Source: Acanthosepion esculentum (lineage: Eukaryota; Mollusca; Cephalopoda; Sepiida; Sepiidae). Taken from it: a stretch of DNA of 64,000 bases. The stretch is from positions 49,765,719 through 49,829,718 of the forward strand of contig OZ038487.1 of assembly GCA_964036315.1 (NCBI GenBank), in the 5' to 3' direction. Below the pieces are notes generated by a model, which did not search any database, was not told the origin of the DNA, and saw nothing but the letters and a program-made list of their open reading frames with translations. Of the stretch, positions 1-13,042 are shown piece after piece. Both the position numbers and the translations under genes were made by a program. Each line of letters begins with the position of its first letter. Positions within the stretch are counted from its first letter, which is position 1.

Positions 1-608
1 AAATGCTGATAGTCACGCGTGTGTATTCATACACCTGCATGTGTATATGGAGGCTTGAAAAGAACTTAGATTATGAGTAAATAATGACCTTAATATGTGT
101 GTGTGTGTGTGTCTCTAATTGTGCATCAATGAAATATAATATATGCACCGCTTCAAATAAACAAATTCATTATTAATTTTATTAAAAGCATTTCAGTTCT
201 TAAAACATCATTACTAAACCAGTCAATTCATTGCACATATGGAACTTGTCATACAGTGACAGGAATCAATTTATTGTATACTCTGAGTATCTATAGAAGT
301 AATTATACATACAGTGTGTGTGTGTGTGTGTGTGTGATATAAATAAATATATTGTTTTTCATAGATAATATGCTTATATAAAAAGCATTCAGTTTATGCA
401 TGTATGCGAATCATGAGAGATTTTAAAAATAGATGTATAATTGATGATACAAATCAGTATAGTTCTGTACATAAGAGGGAAAGGCAGAGATACAAAGTAC
501 CTTCATGCATGACTGATTAAGTACGTAACTGTATTAGAAGGTTTAGTGTAGAAATATCTAAATGCTTGTGAAATAACAGACATATTTCAGTAAAATCTAT
601 TCACCATC

Positions 609-610
<2 letters not shown>
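1..610. other. AT-rich intergenic DNA, no gene seen
   Basis: The stretch holds two short (TG)n runs, at about 95-112 and 315-336, and otherwise unremarkable AT-rich sequence. I see no open frame, transposon domain or RNA fold to annotate. Confidence 0.6.
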
Positions 611-654
<44 letters not shown>

Positions 655-666
655 ATATATATATAT
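611..666. repeat. (TA)n microsatellite
   Basis: An alternating TA run with one phase break near 644. Confidence 0.95.
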
Positions 667-947
667 CCTAAAGCTGATGAGCTAATTGCACTAGGTAAAT
701 GAGATAATGCTTTCTACACACCTACTTGGAAGTGATGGTTTGCCAGAAAAACTAACAAGCAATGCGTGCACGATTACTGTAGCCTTGTGCCAGTCTTAGC
801 ATCGTAAGGTGACAATATCTATTGTATAATGTCTGACCCTTTCAATATTGGTTACAGTTTATATGAGTACACAGCTGTTTTATATATCTGTTTGTATAGC
901 TGAATTGATACACAATGACAACACACACACACACAAGTATAACTCTT

Positions 948-1540
<593 letters not shown>

Positions 1541-2160
1541 AAAATGGTGGCTTGGGTTGAAAATTTTTCAGCACTTCTTGTATAAGAACCTCCATGCAGG
1601 TGTGGGTGGTTGTATTTCATCCTCCCACCTGCATATCCGATATTCATAAACCACTTGGCCATTTCTTGGATAAGTTTTAAAAGAACTTTTTTATAACTGA
1701 AAATGCAAAGGGATCCATTCCCCATCCCATCTTTTGAAAAGTTAGGCTTCATTTTTCACTTAAGCAGCTATTTTTCTGTCACTATCAATAAAAGAATCAA
1801 TGAAAAAAAATATGAAACTAACTTTGAGGAAAAATAAATATTTAACTTATACAAAAGTTTCAAACACAAATTTATGCACTTATTATTATTATTTTTTTTT
1901 TTTTTTGATGAGCATAAAGTTTATATACATCTACATACACATGGGATTGAATCAATAAGTATGTAGCTTGACACATGAATTTGAGCTTAAATTTCACTTG
2001 TACAATGTTTGCTCTGTGTGATTAATAGAAAGGTGAGCACAATTCAAATATTGTGGCAAAATTTGAACTATTAATATCTCCGATTGCAAATTAACTAAAA
2101 CATTGCTAACATTTATTCAAATATAGAAGAGAAAGCAAAATACATAAAAAATAAAGCTGT
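1541..2160. other. AT-rich spacer with one small stem
   Basis: No gene is seen. A short imperfect hairpin (ATGCAGGTG... against ...CACCTGCAT, about 1593-1633) stands out; the rest is AT-rich with a T run at 1892-1906. Confidence 0.5.
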
Positions 2161-2174
2161 TTTTTTTTAACAGA

Positions 2175-2645
2175 CTAGTAATCAATGACATATATGTGTG
2201 TGTGTGTGTGTGTGTAATTTGGCAGCAACTTTTCTTTTAAACATGTTGTGTTGAATGTTAAAGACAACATCGTCCTGCATATTTTCTTTTGAATTTTTTC
2301 ATATTTTCTAATGAGACTTTTTATTTGAAAATGATATCGAAATAAATATTGTCCGTACGATAACCTAGTACTTTCAAACATCATTGTTCATCTTCAGGGT
2401 CAAAAACATCATCGCGTCTTTTGAAATTAAAAGCAACATGATTCCGCTACGAGACAATTGGCAAATGTTTTTAAAAAATTTTGACCCTGAAGATGAACAA
2501 TGATGTTCGAAAGTACTAAGTTATCGTACGGACAATATTTATTTCGATATCATTATCAAATAAAAAGTCTCATTAGAAAATATGAGAAAATTCAAAAGAA
2601 AATATGCAGGACTATGTTGTCTTTAACATTCAACACAACATGTTT

Positions 2646-2655
<10 letters not shown>
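2175..2655. mobile_element. Inverted pair of Penelope-like element 5' ends
   Basis: Two arms of about 170 bases, 2222-2398 (minus) and 2482-2650 (plus), face away from each other across a spacer of about 80 bases. Both arms encode almost the same peptide: a basic stretch IRKYEKIQKKI, then LSLTFNTTCLK, and in the minus arm KEKLLPNYT. This matches the N-terminal pattern of Penelope-like proteins and parallels the copies near 46.9 and 47.7 kb (FNETCINEGLLPKYT). The outer side of each arm runs into a microsatellite. The arms differ by a few substitutions, so they are separate copies or an old fold-back. Each arm begins with CCTGAAGA, a hairpin and GAAA. Confidence 0.7.

Positions 2656-2696
<41 letters not shown>
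2649..2696. repeat. (AT)n microsatellite
   Basis: A pure AT run abutting the plus arm of the Penelope palindrome. Confidence 0.95.
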
Positions 2697-2699
<3 letters not shown>

Positions 2700-2794
2700 C
2701 AAGTATGATGATAATGAATAGAGTACAATTCCAACATTTGTAACATTTAATTTAAAAGAGGACTCAATACAAAGTAGAGCAATATTATTTATTT

Positions 2795-2925
2795 TAGGTT
2801 ATTACACTGAAAACATGTAAAAATTGCTACACAATTGCAGTTGTGTTTCAACGCATATCAATGTGTCTCGTCAGGTGATTGTAAATTACTGGCAGTGTAA
2901 TATCCTGAAATAAATATGAGAAAGA
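2795..2925 (-). ncRNA. Dispersed repeat with a hammerhead-ribozyme-like fold
   Basis: Read on the minus strand, CUGACGA (plus 2874-2868) is followed by helix II (2867-2850, GACACAU against AUGCGUU, loop UGAU, one A-C mismatch), then GAAA (2849-2846). Helix III is CACAA against UUGUG with a six-base loop (2845-2830), and U-A follows (2829-2828), giving a GUA cleavage triplet. Core order and spacing match a hammerhead. Helix I is weak: one C-G pair, a CA/CA internal loop, then three A/U pairs. The surrounding repeat family is not identified. Whether the RNA cleaves is inference. Confidence 0.55.
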
Positions 2926-3320
2926 GAAAGAGAGGAGATGGTGCTGAAAACATATCAAATAGAAAGCTATTTTTTATCAAATAACTTAAAATTAATTTTC
3001 AAACCTGTCATTAGCTGCACCGGTAATGAAGATTTGAACATTTATCAAATGATATCACATGTAAATACCTATTTATCAATTATCAAGAGCATTTTATTAA
3101 ATCTCAACGCTGTTATCGTTTTGTATCTCATATGTCATTCTGGCCTAGTCTGTTGCATTCACTTTCACACTAATGCCCTTGGAAAGTCATAAATCCACCT
3201 TCTTTGAGTTATGGATTAAATAGCAGGGGCAAGCTCAGCTCTCTCGTCTTTGGTGCAAAATAAAGTCTAGAAAACACTTTTTTTCTTAAGATTCCATGGT
3301 AATTCACAGATAATGGAAAA
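2926..3320. other. AT-rich spacer, no gene seen
   Basis: An 84-codon frame at 2938-3192 has no recognisable motif and lies in repeat-rich DNA; I do not call it a gene. Confidence 0.4.
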
Positions 3321-3329
3321 AAAAAAAGA

Positions 3330-3385
3330 AAAAATATCTGTGAAGAACCATGATCACCTACATCCTGAAAGGAGACGCCATTTAA
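3330..3385 (+). mobile_element. LINE family B 3' end, small fragment
   Basis: The segment around AACCATGATCACCTACATCC and GAAAGGAGA matches the last coding positions of the LINE B copies at 31.3-31.6 and 35.8-36.2 kb, which carry a similar (C/A)ATGATCACCCA(C/T)(A/G)TCCTGA block. Confidence 0.5.
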
Positions 3386-3389
3386 AAAA

Positions 3390-3920
3390 AAAAAAAATTT
3401 CTATATTTCCAGATTGTTATAAATCTAACTAGATTCACACACTTGCCAATTATGTTGATTGTAAAATCCTCTATAGACAGTAAAAATATCTTAAGATATT
3501 TGATATTATTGATAATGTTGTATATATATATATATATATTGGATGAAATGGAAACAATCTAAGTACCTGTAAATGTTTATTAGATTTAACGAAGTTTGGA
3601 ACAAGGCATCAACAATAGTGCACCCAGTGAAAATCATACAATCTTGCTAAGCATTACTTTGTGAGTGTGTTTGTTATGCAAGATTTTATGAAATGATCAT
3701 TTGCTTTGGTTTTTCTATATGGATACTAAGGAATGTAAATGCATATACATCCATGTATATGTATCTTGTGCACATATACTTAAGTACATAGCAATGATTA
3801 TACTGACACTTACAAAAGTGACAATGTACTGTAGATAGGTCTGCCTTCTGTGTTTATAGATGTAGCGATTTCACTAGATCACCTGTATCAAAAAGTATAT
3901 ATTTTTTCTTTCATATACAT
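3390..3920. other. AT-rich spacer
   Basis: A short (TA)n lies at 3521-3539. I see nothing else that can be supported. Confidence 0.5.
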
Positions 3921-3922
3921 TG

Positions 3923-3923
<1 letters not shown>

Positions 3924-3958
<35 letters not shown>

Positions 3959-4140
3959 GTTTGTATGTGTGTGTGCATGTGTACATATATATATTTGCAT
4001 GCATGCACGTGTGTGTGTGTCTGTGTGTGTGTGTGTACATATATATATATTTGCATACATGCATGTGTGTGTGTGTATATATATTTACATGCATGCACAT
4101 GTGTGTGGGTATATATGTGTTTGTGTTTATGTATATATGC

Positions 4141-4199
<59 letters not shown>
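3924..4199. repeat. Compound (TG)n/(TA)n microsatellite
   Basis: Alternating TG and TA blocks mixed with GCATGCA-type units, ending in a long (TG)n(TA)n. Six frames stay open only because of the dinucleotide repeat. Confidence 0.95.
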
Positions 4200-4257
4200 G
4201 TATTAAGTAGCATGTCATCTTTATGCGTAAAAGTACTCAATATCAGGGGTAAAGTAT

Positions 4258-4323
4258 GTGTATGATACTGAGGCCAAAATCGAGTAGCGATAGTCTGTTT
4301 CTTGCTTGATCACAATCTTCAGG

Positions 4324-4326
<3 letters not shown>
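4258..4326 (-). mobile_element. Retroelement tail fragment (CCTGAAGATTG family)
   Basis: On the minus strand it reads CCTGAAGATTG, a loop, AAGCAAGAAACAG. It is homologous to both arms of the inverted repeat at 43.9-44.03 kb. No coding sequence is left. Confidence 0.55.
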
Positions 4327-4357
<31 letters not shown>

Positions 4358-4381
4358 CAAAAGCAGACCTATTCACATTAC

Positions 4382-4426
<45 letters not shown>

Positions 4427-4427
4427 C
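4324..4427. repeat. (TA)n, then (TG)n(TA)n microsatellites
   Basis: A (TA)n run at 4324-4357, then a (TG)n(TA)n run at 4384-4427, separated by 26 bases of unique sequence. Confidence 0.95.
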
Positions 4428-7400
4428 GCACTCAGATAAGCAGATGTGTTTGCAATGCAAGCATGTATACAAATGTTCATGCATGATTCTTTGTGCATGT
4501 GTGCGTATATACAAAAAATTATATTAAATCTTCATATAAACTTTAATATACTATTTAATCAATATATGTATTGTTGCATATTTTTGGCACTATTTATTTA
4601 ATAATGTAGAAACTGTAAAAAAAAAAAAAAATTAATTACAAATCTTTTCATCATGTAGGATCACACTGATTAACTAATATTTTTAGTTTTATTTCTATAA
4701 ACAAAATAAGAAGGTATTAGCAAATGACGTCATATTGCGCCGAATTAGTGGAGGTACGTAAATTATAATTAAATGTACCATTGTAAATATATGAAAATTA
4801 TTTTCATTTTTAACAATTTTATTTTGGGAATACAATGCAATCTTAAAGTTCATGCCTGTAAAAATATACAAGTATTTATTCATAAGTAATTCTCTATGAG
4901 TTCCTAGTGATGTTTTATGCCGAAGTTCACACATACGTATTGATATGGCCATTCGTGCGTGAATACATGTGAGGTGTATATTATTATTATCATCATCATC
5001 AGTGAATGTGTGCGTGTGTGAAAGAGAAAAGGAGAGCGTTGGAAGGAAATAATCGGATATTGTCAAAGTTAAATAGAGAGGAGGAGAAAGAGGGCGACAG
5101 AGTAAGATTAAGATGAAAGAGAAAGTGGCAAAGCGACACAAGGAGGTGGGATTAAAATATCGGAAATAACGAAGTCAACACCCATAAGAAATCTGAGGAA
5201 TAGTGAAATCGGGGCGGATAAACAACAGAGAGAAAGTTGGGGGGCAAAAGTGGTGTGCGAAAGAAAAAGAGGAATGGATGGTAGTTTAAAAATATGGTAG
5301 AGAAAAATACTTTTAAAAGGGTCCGGAGAATAAAACTAAATAGATGAAAGGGGAGGGGACTTTTCACTCCGCCTCCTTTTTGTTGATACACACTAAAAAC
5401 ACAATACGAACAGTAAAGTAAACACACTCCACAAAATCCGAATGTTACCGGTTAAAAATAAAAGTCTAAGAAGAAAAATGAACCGGTATGATTTAGTAGA
5501 TTATTGAAAACTGGACACTGGTCAGTATTATACATATTCTAGCTTTGCATCATGTCGACGTAGGCACCAAAACGGTGAAATACGATCCTTTCATCGTAGC
5601 TTATATAAGTAACAGTAGTACATATGAATTATTATTTAGTAGTAGTACGAATTCGTAATAAAACGAGCCTAGATGGTCAAAAAGCACATTAAAGGTTTTT
5701 TTTCTGTATCCCTCCCCTCCTCAAAAATATCCATCGGCCTTTCTGTCCAGTGCGCGTTTTTTTTAAGCAAAGCTTAGTTGTAGTAGTAGTAGTTTAGTAA
5801 CAAACAATTCTTTTTTACTTAAAGACTAAAAAGAATATTACTGTACAAAAAGGGAAAAAAAAAATTGTCATTGTCACTCTAAAAATCTGTCGTGTGTATC
5901 AGTCAGTGATAAACCTGCTTTGCAACTTTGCATAAAGAAAAAAATATATAAAACATTATTAAAGTCCATATTCAAATTTATTTTTTAGACACACATCACG
6001 TCTCTGTGCACAAAGGTTAAAATTGCGCAGGTGTGGAAATTTTAAATTTAGCACTTTAAAAACTGAGAGACTTTTAAAATTGTTACGGAAACATTTTCAG
6101 TTTTAACACCTACTCTTGATAGAGACACACACACATACACAGAGGCATTCATACGAGTCGTCGACAAACACACACACACACTGAAATATTTATAGGTGCT
6201 TGAAAATATGTGCGTACGGGGGCGAGGGTCTTGGGGAGTAGAGAAGATGGAAATTGGCTGTGTGTGCGGGTAACGTGTTTACACAAATAAAAGACATCGC
6301 ATGTTCAATGAATGAGCATTATTGCTTAAAACTAAGTGTTCAACATATGTTTGAGTTGGGCGCCGGGAGTAAGAGAAAGTGTTTGATTTTGGAATAAATT
6401 TTAAACTAAAAATAAAATGTCCTTCCATTTTAAATTAAATTAAAAATTTAAGTTAAATAATTTAACAACTATTTCAAATTAAGCCCCTGATTAAGTAGAA
6501 ACTTCAATCAAATTTGATAAACAACAGAAGAAGATTGGAAAAAATACAAAGTTGAAGATTTAGCTAACTTTGCAGTGACGAACGTGATTTTTTTTCATTT
6601 TTTTTTAGTTCAACATTGAAAAGGATTCTTTTTAAAAAGAAATTTAAATCGTAAAAAAAGACAACGTTCTTAAAATTTCAGTAGTCTAAAAAACGTAGAA
6701 AAAATACGAAAATGAAAATTTAATTAATAATTTGAAATTTATACGGCTTTAAAAATTCTACCATTATTTTGTAATTTTGACTAAGAGAATTCTACCATAG
6801 ACTAAGAATTGAACATACTTTTAAAAAGTGTATTTATGCATTACAGTTACACACATCATAAAAAAAAGCATAGTTGAATTTTAATTGTTGTCCACTTTTT
6901 CCTCTTATGAAAAAATATCTTTTCAAAATCAGTGAATGAATTTATTATTGAGAATTAAATTTTGTTTGAGGAGTGTGTCTCTTACAGAAACGAACAGCTA
7001 AAAGTTTTTTTTAAAAAAATAAAGAAAAACATTATCTTTATCTGTAAATTAAATAATCCTCTCTTTACGAAGATAATTTGAAAAAAAGAAAAACAAAAAC
7101 AAAACTTCCTTCTTTGCACAATTAGAATAATTTTTTTTTTTTCATGTCTACCCATTCTTCCGGCGCAGTATGGTAATGACGTGGTTCTTCATTTAATATT
7201 TATTAGTGATCAAAATTTTCGCACGACAGAATTCTCATTAATTTAGAGAAGAAGAAAACTAAAAACAAACTAAAACATAAAGTAGAGTCCTCTTTGCTCA
7301 ACCGGCCAACCAGCTTTTATGTATTGATGATGAAGTGGAGCCACCCCCCTTCACAAACCCCGACTTCTCTCTCTCAAATAGTGATTGAATGATAGGCCGA

Positions 7401-7732
7401 AGTAATCATCATCCTCCCTCTTCTCTGTGACAATGCTTGCATAGCACTCACCCTCTAATTCCCACCTTCTTTCTCTCTTTCCCTTGATATCTCTTGGCCC
7501 TTATAGCCTACCATCATATTCTCACAGGTGGCAGTAAGACATTTGAATATCATTCAGTTTTCAGAAAATAGATTGAAAACTTCGTTCCGAGTTAGTGAGT
7601 TCGGTTTTTTTTGGGGTTTTGTTTTTCAAATTTTCTTTCTCTTCACCTCCTTTATATAAATTCTCTCTCGCAATAATGCCGTGGCTACTTTGTTAATTAT
7701 TCATAGAGCCCAGGCCAGACGAAAAACTGTAG

Positions 7733-7764
<32 letters not shown>

Positions 7765-8400
7765 AACGCCGGCTAAGTCATGATTATTTCTGCAAATAAA
7801 AGAAGAAAGAGAGAAAAGGAAAAGAAAGAAAAGGAAACAATAACGCATTATTTCACTAATATTCATCTTGTTCGGTACCAAAATTAATAAATTTTTACAT
7901 TTGTTTTTGGTAGTTGGCAAATATACATAAAACAATTTCATTCTTTGTGTTTTCTTTTTATATATGGACCTTCCTATTTTTATAAATAATTTAGATTACA
8001 AAAATCCTATTTCCCTCAAGATAAAAAAAAATGAAATATAAACAAATAAAAAGGGGAAAAAAGTGAAAAAGAAAAAAATGATAAAGAAAAGAAAGAAGAG
8101 AAAAATCCCCTCCCGATTCGACTCCAGTGTTTCTAAGGTTCGTAGTTACCAAAGTAGTGGTCAGCAAAACACGCACTCAGTCAGCCCTCGATTTTTTTTC
8201 TTTGTGCGTGTGTTAGCGTGTGTATGTGTGTTCGAAAGAAAGCCAGATGACCCTTTTTAGCCAATTTTAGATTGTTTTAAATTTTTGTCTAACTCCAAAC
8301 TATTTTTCTAAGAAAACCTCAAACTATTTCTCGTACCGCAATCATCAACTTAGAATTAAAAAAAATAATAAACTAAGTCTAATAATTATAGGCATTCTAA
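4428..8400. other. Repeat-poor AT-rich block, no gene seen
   Basis: Compared with the rest of the window this block has few transposon relics and few microsatellites. It shows many A and T tracts, a 29-base A run near 7732-7760 and short (CA)n runs near 6124 and 6170. No ORF with a recognisable domain and no convincing exon was found. It could hold non-coding exons or regulatory DNA, but nothing in the sequence proves it. Confidence 0.5.
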
Positions 8401-8404
8401 CTGT

Positions 8405-8470
8405 GTGACCACTCATAGGTTAAGCAAAGCTTTGGTAAAGCTATATGGGAAGACCTCTCTAGGTTCAGAC
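8405..8470 (+). repeat. Possible 5S-rRNA-derived SINE fragment
   Basis: The blocks TTAAGCA, TGGTAAAG, ATGGGAAGACC and CTAGGTTCAGA follow the order of the 5S rRNA internal promoter region (AGCTAAGCA, GGTTAGT, ATGGGAGACC), with many substitutions. A related antisense segment is at 29.16 kb. Similarity is judged by eye. Confidence 0.4.
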
Positions 8471-11210
8471 ACACTACTATGATTCTGTCAGACTGGTCAG
8501 CCAACACAGTTGCTGTCAGTCCGTGAGGAAGCCTTTTTTATGAGGTGGTCATCCACATTCACATATAACGAGTTCCTTGTGGTCAGTTTTGTAGAAAGAC
8601 CGCACTTATTTGTTGGTTATTTCGTTGGTCAAGATGTCTTTTTACTAACTACAAGGACATCATCTTGAGAGAGGTATTTTTCTTTCTTAGTTTTTGTTGG
8701 TCAATTTAAACGGAATTAATAACCACTGACTTGAGTGATCAAGCAATGAATTGGCAGAAAAAAAGCTGTCTTTTTCTTCAATTCACTATCTAAGACGGTG
8801 TGTTAACCATCTTGGAGACCATTATTCTGGCAAGTCGTGCGGTCAGAAAAAGTAAAAAAAAATGGTCTTATTTGCTGGGTGGATTAATTAAGAAAAACGA
8901 AGAAAAAAATAGGAGAAAAAAAAAGAATAATAATGTATAAGTTATGATTCAATTAGGAATGTTTTTAAAGTTTGATCATTTTAACCATGAACAGGAAAAA
9001 ATGTAAAAAAAAAATGGTGCATTGTCAAGCGTTTTGAATGTTAACTACTCACACATACACAATCCAGCATCTTCCTTTCAGATTTAAAAAGGAAAAAAAA
9101 ATGATTAATTATTATAATTATTTTGTTTCCTCTTTAAACCTGACTCAAGCTGAGGCGTTTCTTTCCATTTTTTTTTTTTATGATTTCACTCCCCCGTCCT
9201 ACATATATTTTGCATAAATAGTTAAGGAAATTTTATTGATTGTTTTACTTTTTTATGCATTTTATTCTCTGTACGTACATGCAATTAATAAATTTTTAAA
9301 ATAATTCTTTTTTTCATGTCGATTTTTTTAGTTAATCAATTTATTTCTGATATTTACATTTATTTAATTATTTATTTTAACTTGAACTTTCAATTTAACA
9401 TCTGGATTCGTATTTTCTTTTCCGGTAATTTCTTTTTAAGGAATTCATTTTAATACAAAGTTCATATCTTTCTTGTTTTCAAACATGGACACGCCCTTTT
9501 TCAACACTACGGATGTGACTATTTGTTAAAACAGACAATAAGTGTCAAGTACGACATTTTGGTTTGTTCTTTTTTAAATTTTTTTAAACATTTTTTCACA
9601 ATACCTTTAAAGACTTTTTTAAGTAATTTTTTTTTTTTTTAGCATTTCTTATACAATTGAACTCGGGGGAAAAAGTAATAGAGTGAAATCAAAATGTTAC
9701 AAATGATTCTTTTTTTGTTTTAGGTCTTAAAATTCAATAAATAAAAATAAAATTCGCATTTGAAATAAAAATTCTAGCACATATGATATCACCCACCCCT
9801 GTTTTACACGCAAGCATTTGATTTTGATCCAAATTAGATCTGTGAAAAGGTATTTTTACTTAAAAATTAGATTTTTTTAGGTTTTGATAAAATTTATTTT
9901 CCATGTAGCATTCATTATCCGAGCAACTTATGAATTGACGTTATAAATTATAAATAATATTTTATTTGTACACAAGTCTTTTTTTATAATTATTAACTAT
10001 ATAAAACAATTATATAGTGCGTGTTATAGTGTATGTGTGTGCGTAAATCGTGTTTGGAACCCAACCATTATTTCTTGAGTATTATATGCATCGTTAAAAA
10101 TTAATTTTTTATACATGTACATGATCCACAGGCATCACAGTGTATAAAAAAACATTGTAATTTTCAATTTTTATTTTATTTATCAATGTTAATTAAAAAT
10201 GTGTATGAACCTGTGTATGAGAAATAATATGCATTTTTATTTTTTAAATATGTTAATGTGATTTTAACTATTTCTTTTTAATACAAAAAGTGGTCAGCTC
10301 AGTGCAGCAAACCGGCATCAATTTTTAGTTAGTGGTTAGTCACTTGTATGTTTAAAGAAATAACATTAAGAACTAACTTGGGAGAGAGAAACAAAAATTC
10401 ACATCATAAAAAAGGAGGGATCTTTATATATACACACACAGAGGGGAAAAATTTTATTGTTAAAAACAAAAAAAAAACAACATTTTTTTGCACTTCCACA
10501 TCGAAATATCTACAAATTTGCTTACTTCATGAACGACAGGTAGATACACGAAAAACCTATACCCGTGTGTGTTGTAAAGTAAACTAAAAATATATTTGTT
10601 TCGGTGAACATCCTCTGTCCTATACGTACACACAGGTGCCTAGACGTGTGTAGAGAGAGAGTTAAAAGTACTCCAACAGACTTACAAACAAAGTAAAGAT
10701 GTTTTACATCGTTACAAATACACGAAAAATACAACAAAAATTAGCAATAAAACTAAAAGTAATTTGGATGAAGTGATAGATAGTCACGACTAACTCGCAT
10801 AAAAATGTCATAATATTCACTAAAATACAGCAGTTAGTTCAGGTAAAAGTTGTCTCAGAACTTTGTATCGAATTATCTTTTTTACCTTTAAAAAAAAATA
10901 ATAGGATTTTAATAAGTATATATTTTTAATTTAAGTTTTACTGTAAACTTTCACTGAGTAATGACAATGTGCAATATTTTATTAACTAATGATTTGACTA
11001 CTTGGAGTTTATGCAGCAAGTTTCATCATAGAATTTTCCAAGTTGATCAGATGAAAGTACTTTATTGAATTTTTGAAAAATGAAAATTTCTCAAATCCTT
11101 ATTTTCTTTATCAAGTCTAATTACATGTGTATAAAATTTTGCTGCAGTGTTGAAAGCCAATTTTTTTCTTTTTTGCTGGAAGCTTTTGTATACAACTACT
11201 TTTTTGTAGT
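8471..11210. other. AT-rich DNA with no supported feature
   Basis: Long A and T tracts dominate. The two small opposing frames at 10348-10737 lack any recognisable domain. I see no transposon relic here. Confidence 0.5.
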
Positions 11211-11214
11211 ATCA

Positions 11215-11340
11215 TTTCAACCCCAAGCAAGGTGATAAAGCCACTAAGATGCAAGAGAAACAGAAAACAATAAAAGAACAGGATTAAAGGAGACAGAATA
11301 TAATTGATATTGTATTTAAATGTGACGGAGCGTGTGCGTC
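11215..11340 (-). mobile_element. LINE family A 3' end fragment
   Basis: The segment CCCAAGCAAGGTGATAAAGCC with the following purine-rich stretch and ATTGTATTTAAATGTG is homologous to the 3' part of the LINE at 61.5-61.85 kb and to 38.83-39.03 kb. In those copies the minus strand encodes the end of the LINE A protein. Here almost no coding sense survives. Confidence 0.5.
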
Positions 11341-11364
11341 AATTGGTTTTGTCAGTAACGTTTA

Positions 11365-11500
11365 ACTTTTTACCGTACAGGAGTTATCTCCCTTGCACTT
11401 GTAATACCAAGTGGCCGTTTCTTTGTGAGGACAATAGCAGACGATTCCAAGGTATTTACAAAACAGAGATGAAAAGAGATTCCATGAAAGTGCAGAAGGC
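11365..11500. repeat. Dispersed repeat, copy 1
   Basis: Shares blocks with 15420-15560: GTTATCTCCCTTGCA, ACCAAGTGGC, GTATTTA and AGAGATGAAAAG in the same order. Family unknown, with no coding capacity in either copy. Confidence 0.6.
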
Positions 11501-11573
11501 AACAAAAATAATTGAAAAAAACTTTTAAATGCCAGCATTTTTTATATAATGGATAAACTAGAACACATAATGT

Positions 11574-11610
11574 ACACACACACACACACATATATATAGA
11601 GGGAGAGAGA
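11574..11610. repeat. (CA)n/(TA)n/(GA)n microsatellite
   Basis: Short compound run CACACA, TATATA, GAGAGA. Confidence 0.85.
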
Positions 11611-12740
11611 AAGATGATATTTATTGTATAACATATGAGAAGAAATTTTTATCTGTCAAATTTTTATTTGGGATTCTCTTTGTGTAGAAAGAAAACTTCA
11701 AATATTGAAAAAAAAAAAAAAATTAATATATTCGTGATACTTTAATTTTAATTTCTTTTATTAATTCCTGATTCAAATTACCACCATTTTTTAATTCTTT
11801 AAAATAATATTTTTAACATTCTTTCAATGAAACTTTGGTTGTAATATTTCCAGGCATTTTGCCCAAAGTATGTACTAAATTTATATATTATGAATATATA
11901 TTAAGATTTCATCTGAACTTATGTATGAAAAAGATTTTTGAATTTTTTAACATCAATATATAATGAAAACATTTGCAAATTAATTATTTTTATCTTTTAA
12001 TTCTCAAACAACTTTTAATAAATTATTAAATTATTTTAGATCTATGGTGAATTTTTTTTTTTTTTTAGTGAAGCCACAATTGTCTTGTAGGCAAAATAAA
12101 AATCAGAAAAACACTGACTAACAGTAGTAACTTGAGAAGTGTCTGCTACCTCCAAATAACTGTAAATAGAATCATTGAAGAAGTACTATTATTCTTTTCT
12201 TTTAGCTTGTAATCATCAACAAGCATCAAAAGAATTCTGATATAAACACATGGAACTACTTAAATATATTTACTTAGCAAAATATAAATGTGCATAAAAA
12301 TTGTTAGTACTTCTAACTTATTCTTTTTCTCTGTGTTTCCTTGCCTCCACCCCGAATACACGTGGGGGCATACATATGAAGGTGCTGAAAAAGTATCAAG
12401 AAAACACACAAAATTTTTAAAATTAGAAAAAAAATTTTAAAATATACAAAATGCCAAAATAAAAATATTTATTTTATATCAAGGTAGATTAAAGAACAAA
12501 AGATAAAAAGTAAAAACAAAGAAAATAAATCACACATATTTGATATAAACTTTTATACATGCTCTATAATTCCATTATAATTGAGAACTTATAAGCTTAT
12601 AAAAGATCTTTTTGGATAGTGTGGCTAGCCCATAATATTCCAATAATCTTAATTTGTATAAGTTCAAATTATTTTAATGCATCTACATATTTCATTCAAC
12701 ATCTTAAATTTAAATGTGTATATGTGTGCATGGTAATATC
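11611..12740. other. AT-rich spacer, no gene seen
   Basis: Only homopolymer tracts and low-complexity AT sequence are visible. Confidence 0.5.
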
Positions 12741-12965
12741 TATGTGGGTGCATTCACACACACACACATATATATATATAAACAAACATGTACTTGTGTG
12801 CTTTTGTGTATGGAGAGATATATCAATCATTTCTCCTACAAAAGGAAATGCAGACAGGTTCAAATCCTGCAAGAAAGTACATTTTCTTTAAGTTTCCTCA
12901 AGTGTACAGGCTAGTAGATAAAATAAACACTGTTTTAAACAAAAAAAAAAGACAAAGATAAAAAA

Positions 12966-13042
12966 AAACAGTGAGTCTACTGAAATACAAGTATCCACTA
13001 AAAATAATGTTTGAAGTAATAATATATATATATATATATACA
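12966..13042. repeat. Dispersed element end plus (TA)n
   Basis: The stretch from AGTCTACTGAAATACAAG through TATCCACTAAAAATAA to GTTTGAAGTAAT matches one terminus of the inverted-repeat element at 46244-46497 and a copy at 14875-14925. A (TA)n run follows at 13021-13041. Confidence 0.55.

Noticed and set aside
3850..4265. Several overlapping frames of about 100 codons on both strands
   Set aside because: They are translations of TG/TA dinucleotide repeats (Cys-Val, Tyr-Ile, Thr-His) and stay open only because of the repeat.
7732..7760. 29-base A run as the tail of a processed pseudogene or LINE
   Set aside because: The sequence upstream shows no coding sense or LINE end and there is no target duplication.
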